From NCBI RefSeq assembly GCF_040712315.1, contig NC_134014.1, positions 41,467,634 to 41,531,633 of the forward strand: a stretch of 64,000 nt of DNA, written 5' to 3'. Origin of the DNA: Castanea sativa (lineage: Eukaryota; Streptophyta; Magnoliopsida; Fagales; Fagaceae). Made by a program: the position numbers and the translations under genes. Positions 45,115-57,599 of the stretch are shown piece after piece. The notes beneath the pieces are model-generated. The model saw nothing but the letters and a program-made list of their open reading frames with translations, had not been told where the DNA came from and searched no databases. Every line of letters starts with the position of its first letter. Position 1 is the first letter of the stretch.

Positions 45115-46894
45115 CCCATAGTTATCAAAACCATATTGGAGGCTGACCGGCTGAAGATTTGGTTTATTGTTTAATTCATTGAATTTTAGGCTTATTAATT
45201 ATATTTTTCATTATTTGTTTGGATGAAATCTATTCCTCCAGATATTTGTTCGGTTGATTTAGCTGGTTTTTCAATTGAGTAATAAAATTCTTGGATGACT
45301 TTTTATATTAAAAAAGGTAAATTAATAAATTATAACAAAAAAAAATTACATCATATGACAAAGTTAGAGAATATTATTAAAAAAAAAGCACATCATTTAC
45401 ATAGATCATCCAATAACCAAGTTATATAGTCCAAAAGTCTTGAAACAACATATTTCATAGAAGTTCAAAATAAATTTTTTTGCTTAATCATTAAACCTTA
45501 AAGCATAACAAAATTATTTAAATCTCCAAATACAATAGTTTACACAACGCTGCCCTACCATTCTTGATGGGCATCCTAACTAGTGGGTATCCCATATCAA
45601 TGTTTTTCGAATCTATGTGCCGCCCCCATCCCCCCCCACCCCCCCCCCCCCCCCCCACAAACAAAAAAAGAAGAAGAATCTACACCCTATATAAAATAAT
45701 TAACCCATATGTAGATATATTAACTCCTGCTGGTAAAAACATGACACAAATCCTTATATTTTTAGCCACTTGATGAGTGCAAAAACCTTATTGGTTGAGC
45801 ATGAAACAATTATAAAAATTTTCGCAATTGATTAGTGTAAATAAATTGCTGCGCGCATTGAATCAAATAGTGCATTTGATCTCTAAGACCGAGAAAACTC
45901 CAGTGTCCTCACAGAATCATACAATAGTCATGTGATTTCAAAATTTTCAATCCTTGTCAAGGGTTCTACTTTCTAGTTGAGCCCCACAAACATTGAGATT
46001 AGAAAGGCAAAAGTGTGTGTATTTTCTTTAAGTTAACGTTAGCTGCAGTGTGAATAAGCAAATATTCTTGAATTTAGATTCGTTAAAATTATTAAGATAA
46101 AATACTATATAAAATCTTGAATCCTATTTCCTTCATTGTAAAATGATATTTTTTTTCTTAATAGATGAGTAAAATGTTAAAAATATCACATAGGATGATA
46201 GGAGTTACTTTAAAAAAACACTGAGCTCTAGTATCATACTCTAATATCATGCATGATAGAGGATCCACATCATGCATGCATGATGGCATGCCATCATAGC
46301 GTGCTGAAATTGCCACCATTAATTACTTAGCATAGCTCTGAGAGTTTTTTTTAGTCGAAGGCAAAATAGGGCTTTGATAATGATTGGAATGTCAAGGAAC
46401 TGTAGACCTCACCATTAATGGGTTTTATAATAAACAATTAATTATTCAATCATTTTCTCATAAATTTTGGTATAAGTAACTGCATTAGAATATGAGTAGG
46501 GGAATAAGAACCGTTTGACATATCTTCCTATAATATTGTTTTTATGAAAATGACCTAATCTTATTGACCATATTTAAAACAAATACTGCTCCGGAAGGAA
46601 GGTGAAAAGAAAAAACAGGGCCATAAGGTGACGACCAAAAATATATATAATACTTCCTAAGTTTGGCCGGGAGAGAATATTTAATTTTTATAATATGTAT
46701 GTATGACTTGATCTCCATACGCTAAAAAAGTGGCGCTTACCTAAAAACATATAAGACGTAGTGTGTAACTTCTTTATTTTTTTTTTAAAATTGTATATAT
46801 ATAAGAGATGAAATGAATGTGTATGTGTAACACTGAGCAAGTGTATAATCTATATTTTTACAAGTTCATTGTAGACTTTACAAATAAACAAACA

Positions 46895-46936
<42 letters not shown>

Positions 46937-47548
46937 ATAAACAGGATAAAATTTTAACCTATGATAACGTTTGCTCCAAGATGATTGTGCGCATTGATTT
47001 GACATGTTTGTGATGATAGTGATTACTATTAAATTTATTTGCCCTCAACAACACTTTATTATTAGCATAAAAACAATTTATTAACAATGTTATTAAGGGA
47101 TTTGACAAACAATTGAATAGGTTCACTTTTCAATTTAAAAAGAACAAGAAAAAAAAGCTCAGTTTTGATATAAAAAATAAAAAAACTATACCAGTTCAAA
47201 ATCAAATTGGTTTTATTGTATATTCAGTTTTCCTAGATTTAACATATGTATGTGAAAACACAAAAATATAAAAATATAATTTCAAGAGTATTTGCAATTG
47301 AAAGAAATTAAATTTAAATTAGTTTTAAAAAAAAAAAAAATTTGGTCCTATACTAAAACCAATTAAAATCTGTATATTATTTTCAACTAAAAAAGTTCTA
47401 AAACATGCCAAATACTGTGGGAGACAATTTATATTAGCGGATGGTGTTCTGTTGTGTTGAGGTAAGATTATTCGAAACATAACCCTAATTCAACTCATTT
47501 AATAATCATGTCAAAACTTCTCATTCTTAACTCAACATTTATAACCAC
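45115..47548. other. AT-rich spacer with C-run and (AT)n
   Basis: A C-rich tract with one run of 18 C lies at about 45621-45657 and an (AT)n run at about 46899-46933. The word CATGCATG recurs at about 46263-46280. No gene seen on either strand. Confidence 0.5.
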
Positions 47549-47712
47549 CGCGCATCCTTGGCGCGATGGTCATTCTACAAGTTTAAGTGTTTGTGGGGTG
47601 TGAAGGGTAAAAGTCAGGGTTTAAGTCTTCAAGAGAGAGTTTTACATACATATAAACTTAAATTAGGCTAGAATAAAATTTCTATCTTGTTTATATATAT
47701 ATATATATATAA
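47549..47712 (+). mobile_element. tRNA-derived SINE, most complete copy
   Basis: The 5' part CCTTGGCGCGATGGTCATTC contains a Pol III A box (47558-47569) and CAGGGTTTAAGTCTTC contains a B box (47618-47628), spaced as in a tRNA. The 3' part (GAGAGAGTTTTACATACAT, AGGCTAGAATAAAATTTCT, ATCTTG, then a T/A tail) is common to all four copies here. A possible target duplication, TAACTCAAC followed by ATTTA, lies on both sides (about 47528 and 47722) with a 2-bp difference. Confidence 0.8.
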
Positions 47713-48836
47713 AATAAATAAATAACTCAACTCATTTATTAAGCAGGTTGACCGATACACCTATTTCAACCCGTTTAATGGACAATCTAAGAAAAATAAA
47801 ATGAATTTTTTTTATTTCTTGTTAATTTAATGTTTAGATATTTTAGAGTTTTAATTAAGAATTTATCAATATAACTATTAAAATTCTTTTAATTACTCCA
47901 TTATTTTAGAATTTATATTTATATTTATATTAAATAAAAATGACATATATTTATATGAATCGTGTCATATTCACGGGTTATGTCATTCATTGCCATTCCT
48001 ACCAAATACCTTTAGTATTTAGTGGTGCAAAACAACGGTGATGTTGTAAAAGGATTAAGTGGTTTACTTTCCTTCCTAATTTCTTCTTTTTCTTATTGCA
48101 ATTTTATATAATTTGTAGTATTTTATTCTTCCAAAAAAACAAAGTCTTTTTCAAATTAAAAAGTGCTCATTCGCAGCACCCTAGCATAAGAAGTGGGATA
48201 TTCCTTGGAGGTAAATCACTAAACTATCTCAGTCATATTATAAGTTTTCCAACAATATAATTGTTGAAAATTTTAAAAAAACTTTTTTGAAAACTACTCA
48301 TCAAAAAGTTTACAACAATATCAATATGGGGATTTGTTTTTCGTAAGTAACGTAACATACCTGGTGGATACTTGGATGGGTTTAGGTTTAGGACATAAAA
48401 TTACCCACCATTTTTTTTTCGTTGAACTGATTAGAAATTTATTTTAATCTATCCTAAAGTGCTAATTGTAGTGAAAACCCGAGACTCCCCCTCAGCCCCA
48501 AATTCTAAAGCTTGGGGAGGTACTATATACTTTATAAGATGATTGTGTCATATAAATTATAAAGTAAAAGTAAACGTTGTAAAAGGCAAGCGTGCCAATG
48601 TCCCAAAATTAAAGCATTATCATAGTCAGTAAAATACACGTATTATAAAATTAAATTTTTTTTTTTAGAGAAAAGATTTTTCCATTAGTTTGGACGGCTG
48701 TCAAAGCTTGAACCAAAAATATTTTAGAATTCAAAAATGAGAAATATATAATAAGATTAAGACCAAGCACATTATGAAAAATAAAACTAATATCAACTTG
48801 TGTTAATAAAAAAATATAAAATAACTGTTCCTCAGT
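47713..48836. other. AT-rich spacer
   Basis: No gene or element recognised; homopolymer A/T runs and short open stretches only. Confidence 0.5.
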
Positions 48837-49175
48837 ACTTTTCAAAGAGTCTTTTGGCTAAAAATTGCAAAAAACGAAGTTTATTATTGTTATAGGTACT
48901 GTTCAAAGTTATTTGGCAAAATGAGGAGAGAGACTGAATTTCGGCAACTGCATTGCCGAAATTGCAAGAAAAAGTAGAATGTGTCAGGAGAGAGAGAAAA
49001 TTGAATTTCGGTAATGACATTACCGAAATTCTTGTCCTGCCCTGCTACCCGTGAAGTGCCCAAAATACTGAAATGGAAAACCAATTGTGGCAATGGCATT
49101 GCCGAAAATGGGAGGAAAAAAAAAAAAAAAAATTGTGGCAACCAAGTTGCCGAAAATGGAGGGAAAAAAAAAAAA

Positions 49176-49350
49176 GATGCTATGTCCACAATATTTTTCA
49201 CAATAAATTACAGGTGGTTAGTTGTTATTGGTTCAAATTTGAACCTAACACTAAGATAACTTTTTTGCTCCAATAATAACAATAAGTAACAACTTGTCAT
49301 TTATGATTTGTTGTAAAAATATTGTGAAAATGTTGTGAACGTATCATTTC
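49176..49350. mobile_element. MITE family A, copy 3, inside the left foldback arm
   Basis: GATGCTATGTCCACAATATT at the left and TGTTGTGAACGTATCATTTC at the right are the family A termini. The centre CCTAACACTAAGATAACTTT is the reverse complement of the other copies. It mirrors copy 4 across the foldback centre. Confidence 0.82.
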
Positions 49351-49533
49351 AAAAAAAATCGTGGAGCCGAAATAGAAGGAAAAGAAAAGAAAAAAAAAAA
49401 GTGGCAATGTGGCAATGCCATTGCTGAAATAGAGGGAAAAAAAAATTTCCCTCTATTTCGGCAATGCCATTGCCACATTGCCACTTTTTTTTTTTTTTCT
49501 TTTCCTTTTATTTCGACACCACAATTTTTTTTA

Positions 49534-49707
49534 GAAATGATACATTCACAACATTTTCACAATATTTTTACAACAAATCATAAATGACAAGTTGTTACTT
49601 ATTGTTATTATTGGAGCAAAAAAGTTATCTTAGTGTTAGGTTCAAATTTGAACCAATAACAACTAACCACATGTAATTTGTTGTGAAAAATGTTGTGGAT
49701 GTAGAAT
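49534..49707. mobile_element. MITE family A, copy 4, inside the right foldback arm
   Basis: GAAATGATACATTCACAACA at the left and AATGTTGTGGATGTAGAATT at the right, centre AAAGTTATCTTAGTGTTAGG. Its position is the mirror image of copy 3, so both were duplicated together with the arm. Confidence 0.82.
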
Positions 49708-50124
49708 TTTTTTCCCCCTCCATTTTCGGCAACTTGGTTGCCACAAAATTTTTTTTTTTTCCTCCCATTTTCGGCAATGCCATTGCCACAATTGGTTTTT
49801 CATTTTAGCATTTTGGGCACTTCACGGGCAGGCTCGCAAGTAAGGGCAGGACAAGAATTTCGGTAATCTCATTACCGAAATTCAATTTTCCTCTCTCCCC
49901 TGACACATTCTACTTTTTCTTGCAATTTCGGCAATACCGTTGCCGAAATTCAATCTCTCTCCTCATTTTGCTAAATAACTTTGAACAGTACCTATAACAA
50001 TAATAAACTCCATTTTTTACAATTTTAGCCAAAAGACTCACTTTTCAAACCTATCATTTATTTAAATAGAATTCAACATTCTTTTATATCCTTAACAAGC
50101 ATTTGACGCAGTTCACAAAGGAAG

Positions 50125-52440
50125 TTTTTTTTTTTTGTGTGGAGAATCAACATCAATCACTTATATTAAGAAGTTGCAGAATCTAAAATAACAAGCTGCT
50201 CTATGTCAAATGGAACATGCTCCATCCATACTAATAAAGGAAAAGAAACAATAGCTCTTTTAACCAAAGCATAGGCTACACAATTACCCTACCGCCTAGT
50301 ATGAGAGAAAGAATAGGTTCTAAGCGAACTCACAATAGACAAAGTGTCTTTGATAATCTGACCAATAGACGGGTGGCCCCAATCCGCTTTCTGCAATGCC
50401 CTGCACACCACCTCCGAGTTCCCCTCAAATTCAGACAAAGAAATACTCAGTTCAACAGTAAATTTCATAGCCCTTCTTGCAGCTAAGGCTTCTAATATCT
50501 CCACTTATCTCGGGTAAGTGATTTTTTCAGCAAGGGCCGCAATTACCTCCCCCTTAGTATCTCGAACTACGACTCCGATACCTGCCTTCCCCGACTCACT
50601 AAACACAGCCCCATCATAATTTGTTTTGTACAACTCACCCAAAGGAGGTCTCCATTTCACACTGCCCATGGAAGGTTTTGGTGTGGTCATCGGAAGCTTC
50701 GACTGAAATTCCAAGAGATGCAATTTCGCTGCTTGAAATATTTTTTTAGACGCCAACCCCTTCTCATTCAATCTCAACCAGTTTCGGTGATTCCAAATAA
50801 ACCAAGCCACAACTGCAAACAGCTCGAGATTGCCTGTCCGCTGCCCAACCAAGCCAACTAGCTCCTGCACATCTTGGATTAGAGGGTGCTCTGTTTGAAT
50901 CCAGCTGAAACAGGGGTTCCAAATATGGTAAAGCAACTCACAACTCCAAATGGCATGCAATGTATTTTCCTGTGCCGAGAGGCAAGCACTGCATTTGACA
51001 TCATCTAGTATCTTCCTCCTCTTCAAATTTTTCTTAGTTGGCAAAGCATTTGAACAGGCTCGCTATAGGAATAATTTTATTTTATTTGGAATGCGTAGTT
51101 TCCAGATACGTCTCCAAAAAATATCCTGCTTCAAACTATCCGAACTTGATGCATCACTAGCATTTTCTTCCTCATAAAGAAGCTTGTAACCTGTTTTGAC
51201 TGAGTACTCACCACTATTACAAGCCGGCCATATTAAACAATCATTCTGGACTGTCCAACACAATGGGATGGTGTTTATACGGTCAGCCTCAAAACTCAAG
51301 AAATGTTGTTGTAACATGTTCTAATTCCAGGTCCTTGTGTTCGAGTTGATGAGAGTAGCAACTTGGGCACCTTCCAATGCATGCACATGTGGAGATACCA
51401 CTTTGGCAGAACCCCTCCCACGCAGCCAATTTTCATTATAAATATTTATGCTTTTACCATCCCCTATCCTCCATCTCATACCCATCAAAATCACCTTCCT
51501 GGCTTTGAAGACACTTTGCCAGGCATATGACCCTCCCGCTACTTGAGCTTCAAAAATCGACCCCCTTGGAAAATATTTGGCTTTGAAAACCTGGGAAAAT
51601 AGGGAATTTTGGTCCCTTAGAAGTCTCCAAACATGTTTTGCCAACATTGCATCGTTAAATTTTCCCAAGTCTTTGAAACTCATCCCACCTTTGGACTTAG
51701 GCTTGCATAGAACCTCCCATTTTTTCCAATGAATTTTCCTTTGCTCCCCCTTTTGGCCCCAAAAGAATTTCCGGATTAACGCTTCAATTTCACCACAAAG
51801 GATATTAGGTAATTTGAAACAACTCATTGCAAAAGTGGGAATTGCTTGCACCACCACTTTGAGCAAAATCTCTCTACCCGCTTGGGACAAAAGCTTCTCT
51901 TTCCACCCTTGGAGTTTGCTCCATACTCTTTCTTTTATATAGTTGAGGCCTTCTTTCTTTTTCCTTCCCACCACTGCTGGTAAGCCAAGGTATTTTTCAT
52001 ATTCTTTTACCTCAGGTACCTCCAAATAATTGGAAATTTGGGTCTTAGAGTCTTCTCTTACAGCTTTACTGAAGAAAATGGTTGTCTTCTTCCAGTTTAG
52101 CTTTTGACCTGATGCTTTCTCATACAATGATAGAATATTTTGAATAACCTGTAAGTCTGACAAGGTGGCCTTGCAAAACAACAGGTTATCATCTGCAAAA
52201 AATAAATGTGAGATTTTTGGCCCCCTCTTACATAAAGAAAAGCCCTTTATACAATCATCAGCAGCTGCCTTTTGAAGCATCCTATTCAACCCCTTTGAAC
52301 ATAACAGAAAAAGATATGGAGACAAAGGGTCCCCCTGCCTTAGACCTCTCGAAGATCTAATATCTCCCCTTGGTTCTCCATTCACCAAAATTGAGTATGA
52401 CACAGTGCTAATACACTCCAATACAAGAGACACCCACTTC
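50125..52440 (-). mobile_element. 5'-truncated LINE (plant L1 type) with poly(A) tail
   Basis: On the minus strand it ends in a poly(A) tail (T-run 50125-50136) and is flanked by a 12-bp direct repeat with one mismatch, TCACAAAGGAAG at 50113-50124 and TCACAAAGAAAG at 52441-52452. The 5' end is cut within the RT domain (first codons KWVSLVLEC), as expected for target-primed reverse transcription that stopped early. The body is one degenerate ORF2 remnant. The insertion lies only 63 bp from the end of the foldback element's target duplication. Confidence 0.9.
50170..52440 (-). pseudogene. LINE ORF2 remnant: RT, zf-RVT and RNase H domains
   Basis: Minus strand, N to C: the RT second half ([34 protein letters not shown] with the catalytic [56 protein letters not shown]). 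Next comes a helical region ([19 protein letters not shown]). The zf-RVT domain follows (YSVKTGYKLLYEEE, FWRRIWKLRIPNKIKLFL, then KCSACLSAQENTLHAIWSCE). The last domain is a plant-type RNase H (YKTNYDGAVFSESGKAGIGV, EILEALAARRAMKF, EFEGNSEVVCRAL). Stops at about 51318, 51060, 50502 and 50286 interrupt it, and the RNase H motif usually reading EGDS is EGNS, so the copy is dead. Confidence 0.88.
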
Positions 52441-52452
52441 TCACAAAGAAAG

Positions 52453-53093
52453 GTTGATGAATAAAAAGAAAAACATACATGTAACATTGATTGGTGAAAG
52501 TAACATTTTTTTACTTGGTCTATTTTTATTAGAATGCAAGGTTTTATTTAATAAAGATTCCTTTGATTGTTCTTACAAATTTTTGTTTATTTATTTTTGC
52601 TACATTGAATTAAAAAAAAATCGAATTCATTCCTTATTAAAATATTATAAATCTATTTGATTCATTTGGTTATTAAAAAGTTTCTGTTTTCTCAATGTTA
52701 GACCAAGTATGTGTCAAAATTTCAAAAAGGAACCAAAGATTCGAATAAAATATTTATTTAAATTAGCTATATTTATAATTTCTGAATATGGACTGAAATG
52801 AATACTACATAAACTCTTAAAATTTTAGTACATTTTGACTATGCATTTGAGCCCAACCTATTGGGTTATGCACTGGCACAGAAACTAATTTCTTCTAAGG
52901 TTATATCATGGCATGCTTTTGAGTCTAGTCATGGAAATATAGTATAATCATAGTTATAAAAATTGTTAAGAATATGAAAGCCGGATTGGATATGTGAATA
53001 GTTTCAAGTCTAGTGAAATTTCTGATACTTTCGATATATTTTTTTAACTCATTATAAATCATAATTTCGTTTGTTTTTGAAATTCATGGTAGA

Positions 53094-53170
<77 letters not shown>

Positions 53171-56100
53171 TTTTCTGAACTCATTGTAAGTTATAATTTT
53201 TTATACTGTTTTGGAACTTATTGCAAACTATAATTTTTTTTTTAAATTCATTATATTTTTCCAATTGAACTAAGATATAGTTTCAATATCTGTGAGTTTA
53301 CTTCTATTTATTTTAGTTTAGAGCTTTTGCCGAGGTAGTGCACATAAGAGTAGCTTAGGAATTTTAAAAATAAGACCGGACTTCTAGGACATAGTATTTT
53401 TGCTGTTAGTATTTTATGCACTTGATGTTTTGATTTTTTTTTTCATTGATATTTTGGAGATTTTTGAAAATTGAATTATTGATGATGGTTTTGAATTTTA
53501 TTTGATGTAATTTTTTTTGGATAGTTATTATTCTATAAAAAATCCGCATACTCTTATAAGGTAAAACTTTATAACTGTGTGACAATTTTCATGTGCCTAG
53601 CTTATTCGTTAAGTTGGGAGCATGACAAATAGATGATATCAGAGCTCTAAGGTTGATTTATATATTCATTACGTGTTTTGATATACATTTTATGAACTTC
53701 AGATTTTTTTAATATTCTAGAGATTAAGGTTTTCAAGTTTCCCATTATGGATCAATATTAGCCCATAACATAAATTAATTGTAATCCTTATTTTTCTTAT
53801 TGTATCACCTATAATTGAACTGAGATTTTTGGTCATACAGATACTTTGATTTTAGTTGATATGAGCTTAAGGATTGAATATTTCAATAGGAGATAAATTG
53901 TACAAAATGCAATGGCTCTTTTTTTTTTTAATTAATCTAATTAATCATATTTTAATAAGATTTTGATCCTTAGTTTTATTTTTGAGAATCATTTTGATCC
54001 TTAGTTTGAGTGTGGATTTGGGTGGCAAGAGACTTTATTTTGATAGCCAATTATAATTTGAAATTAAGACTATGATTAAGTGAAGTTAGTTTTGTGGGTA
54101 TGAAAGGACCTTAGAAATTTTTGAATAAGATTGGACTTCTAGTGTTTAGTATTTTTTGTTGCTAGTATTTTATGCTCTTGAGGTTTGGATTTTTGTTTTC
54201 ATTGATACTCTGGAGATTTTTAGCAAATAAATAATTGAAGTTAGTTTTGGATTTTTTTTTTTTTTTTTTGAGAAAGAGTTTTGGATTTATTTGTTTTGAT
54301 ATTCTTTAATTAAGGTGGTTGGTTACTGGTATATAAGAATGCCTTGCACGCTTGTAATGAACAAGCATGTGTAAACATTTAAAATACATTTTAGTATATA
54401 TGCCTAAAAAATTACAAAGTTTAATAAAGAATAAGAAGAAAAAAATAATATTAACTCATAAAGAAAAATGAAAAGCAAATTGTCACAATATAGCAAAGTT
54501 AGTTGTTATCATCTCGTTCAATTGCCCTCTAATTTCTTTTACAACTTGAAAAGGCACACATTAGGCTAAATATTCTGATTGTAAAATTTTGCAATTTAGA
54601 ACAATTATCTTCTTATGAATCTCACCACTAAGTTGATACATTTATGAATTACAAAATTTAACAAATAATGCATAGTCTTAGTCAAAAGATTACAACTTAC
54701 AATACAATTTACAACTTAATTATAAAAATAAATTTTCAAAAAAAAAAAAATCTTTGTTCTAACACAAACTGCTGGAATCGTTCTTTGGGGCAAGTGTATA
54801 GTCCTAATTTAATTTCTAAATCCAGTTTAAAATCAAGACCATATTGAAAACAAGGGTTCAAGTAGTATGTTGCAGCATGCAAAGGCCCATGGAGTCGAAA
54901 ATCCCATCTTTCATCAATATATATATATATATATATTTATATGCAAATGCAATTTTCACCGAATGGTACCTGAGTTCCCCCCCCCCCCCCCCCCTCTCAA
55001 AATCCTCAAAATTCAAATTCAAGCAATGGGCAATGCAAGGACTCCAACAATGAGTTACCCTTCTACATCAACATTTTTTAGCTAATTTGAAGATGGCATA
55101 ATTAAATTCTTACATGTATGGATATTGATGAATATAATTAAAGTATAGAGTTGTGAGAAATGTATGATAGCATTTAATTTTCGTGGACCACCATTAAAAT
55201 TTTTTATAAAATCGCCTCAAGGTCAAAAACTGATTTTTACTTATTGTCCCCCCAGCCCCAAGCCATCACATGCGAGTTAATTCTAACGTAAACTACTGAA
55301 GTATCAATTACATTTTGTCTGTACAGTATACCATATACTTCATGCCAATGAAGGAAAATATAGCTCTGACTCTGTTGTATGGACTATAGAGTGATGAATG
55401 TTGAAAATATGAAAATATGATAATATGATATAATGAAGAAAACGATGTCGACTGACAAGGACAATAATGACGAAATATTGGAGACAAACAATGAAAGCGA
55501 CGATGATGTGTTTGACGTATAATCAATTTAAATTTTTAGATTGATGCTTACTAAACAAAGGCAATGTGAGGAAAAATATTCCAATCATTGTAAATTTGGT
55601 GAAGTAGTTTACACGTAGTGTATCCTTTTCTTTCAAAAAGCTTTGAAATATATATATATAATGACTGACATCTCTTGGGCTTCAAAACTTTATTTGGATT
55701 GATTGGTAGCAAAAATATTTGGAGGGATATTACATATATATACTCCATTCTTGATAAAAGTTTGAGATTAGAATAAAGTTAGCTCTCTCTCTCTCTCTCT
55801 CTCTCTTGTGGATTAGAATAAAGTGACGATGAACTAAGCCCATGATAATGTTCTAGATCATTATTAAGATAACCCATTCTTTTCGCCTAACAGTGGTCCA
55901 AAAAACCCACCTACTGTTTACTGACCATAATATTCTTTTCCTATAGATGACCCTTTGTGACTTCATTGAATTTGGAATCGAGGGAGATAATAATTTGAGG
56001 TGCTTTTTATCCTAGTTAGCAGTGATAATCCTTGATTTTAAACAAGTAGAGTTGGGAATAATTCGGTGGAAACAAAAAATATTGTCTCATTAAAGATTTG

Positions 56101-57599
56101 GTTAGCACTACTTAGCAACCCAATTCCTTTTCCCTTCTCTCTATTATCTTAACCATGGTAAGTTACAGTCAATGCCTACTCCACACTAGCTACTATATAT
56201 TAGACCAACAAACTATGGCTTAAGGTCTTATATATTGTCACCTAATTATTAGGCAAAGATAACATCAACTTAACGTAATAAAACTTTGACCGAATCAAAT
56301 AAATCTTTGTGATGGCGAAAGAGTTGACAAGCACTATATATGATCGTAATTGAACACGAGTCATGCGAACTTTTGGGATTCTGTTCCATTTTCATGCTCC
56401 AATTTGATTATTTATCAAGGCTTTAGAATTATGATGGTTGATTAGGTCGATGATGGATCAAAAAGACTAGTGTTTAGTTCAATAAGAGTTATCCTCAGAG
56501 AGAGAGAGAGAGAGAGAGAAGGATAGGCAGGACCACAACCTCGTTCGAATAGAAATGCTCATACAAATGACACAAAATCACCCATGATATCATGTTGTTA
56601 ATAAAAAATGCTCTCAGTCAAAAGGTGGAACATGAATCCTCGACACGTATTGTGTTCAAATGTTTCACCTGGATGAAAAAATAAAGAGAGAAAGAGAACA
56701 ATTAGAGACAAATACGAAGACAATTGCCTCGGAATTGTCGTGGTAGGGATCTTCTTGCCTTTTTGTGTAATCTAGTATAGGCTTTGTGTGTGCCTTTTTA
56801 CCTCATCATCGTGTACTAAATGACTAATGGTTGCGAGGCACAACCAACATTGTAGGGCCGGTGCGAAACAACTAGTCCTCACATTAGGCGGCTATGTCTC
56901 ATCTCGAACATTACATTAGAAAAAAAAAATATTAAGAGTAGGAGGGAGCAAGTGCGTGTCAAAAAATGAATCCCCTCGATAATTTAATTTGTGGTGAGAA
57001 TAGTTTAAAAAAACCAACAACTAGGCAACATGTTCACAATGATTTTGCCAAATTGTCTTGCTCAATGGGAACGATCATATAACAAGGTTGTTAATGGAGG
57101 TGTTTTAAAAATAATAAAGACAGTTGGAAAGTAGAATTCGAGCAAGTTGACCTCTAAGATTGGAGAAAATGAGTGGATAGAGTGGCTCGAGGAATGATAA
57201 AAAGAGATTTGTTAAGTCATAAGTGCCACTTTTCAGATCGATCTCTTGGTTCTATATATTATTAATTTATTAATTATATATTCTTTGTGCTTGTCTAAGA
57301 AAAAAAAAAAAAAAAGTTGGCCGAACACTAGTCCATGACTTAGTCAGAGGCTCCACTCCACGTAGGTTCCCTCTCTTTGGCATCGAGACCCGAATTTGAC
57401 CCCTGTGGCAAAATTGAAATTCATGGTCCAAATAGGTGTGGAAAAATTCAAGTATTGTATACCTAATAAATTCCACCTTAAACAGACCCTTGTTCCCTTC
57501 TCGTCACATGCTTTTAGGGTCGGTGAGGACGTGAGGTAGACTGACTTGACCATCTCAATTATGATCTACATATGAACCGAACTATTAAAATTTAAAACT
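52453..57599. other. AT-rich spacer with microsatellites, no gene
   Basis: Marked tracts: (TA)n at 53097-53152 followed by a T-run to 53174, a C-run of 19 at about 54977-54995, (CT)n at about 55784-55806 and (AG)n at about 56498-56518. Two loosely similar T-rich blocks near 53370-53480 and 54110-54280 share GGACTTCTAG, TAGTATTTT.TTGCT..TAGTATTTTATGC and CTTGA.GTTT.GATTTTT.TTTTCATTGATA, an old duplication about 750 bp apart. No coding frame with a recognisable motif. Confidence 0.55.

Larger units (their letters stand above)
48847..50039. mobile_element. Foldback element, Mutator-like, arms spanning the full 1193 bp
   Basis: The left end GAGTCTTTTGGCTAAAAATT is matched by the inverted right end, and the two arms remain complementary all the way to the centre at about 49443 (AGAGGGAAAAAAAAATTTCC). 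The 10-bp direct repeat ACTTTTCAAA flanks it at 48837-48846 and 50040-50049; duplications of 9-11 bp with long inverted repeats starting with G are typical of Mutator-like elements. Each arm holds five short hairpins around GGCAATGGCATTGCC-type cores (left arm 48936-48964, 49003-49031, 49084-49110, 49132-49160, 49401-49432) and one MITE of family A. Nothing is encoded; the Lys-rich open frames come from A-runs. A transcript would fold into one duplex of nearly 600 bp. Confidence 0.9.

Noticed and set aside
49014..49276. Lys-rich frames in the foldback
   Set aside because: Produced by A-runs between hairpins; different frames are equally open and no motif exists.
52441..52487. MLHVCF... start of the LINE open frame as a protein N-terminus
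   Set aside because: The 12-bp target duplication shows this is host DNA outside the LINE.
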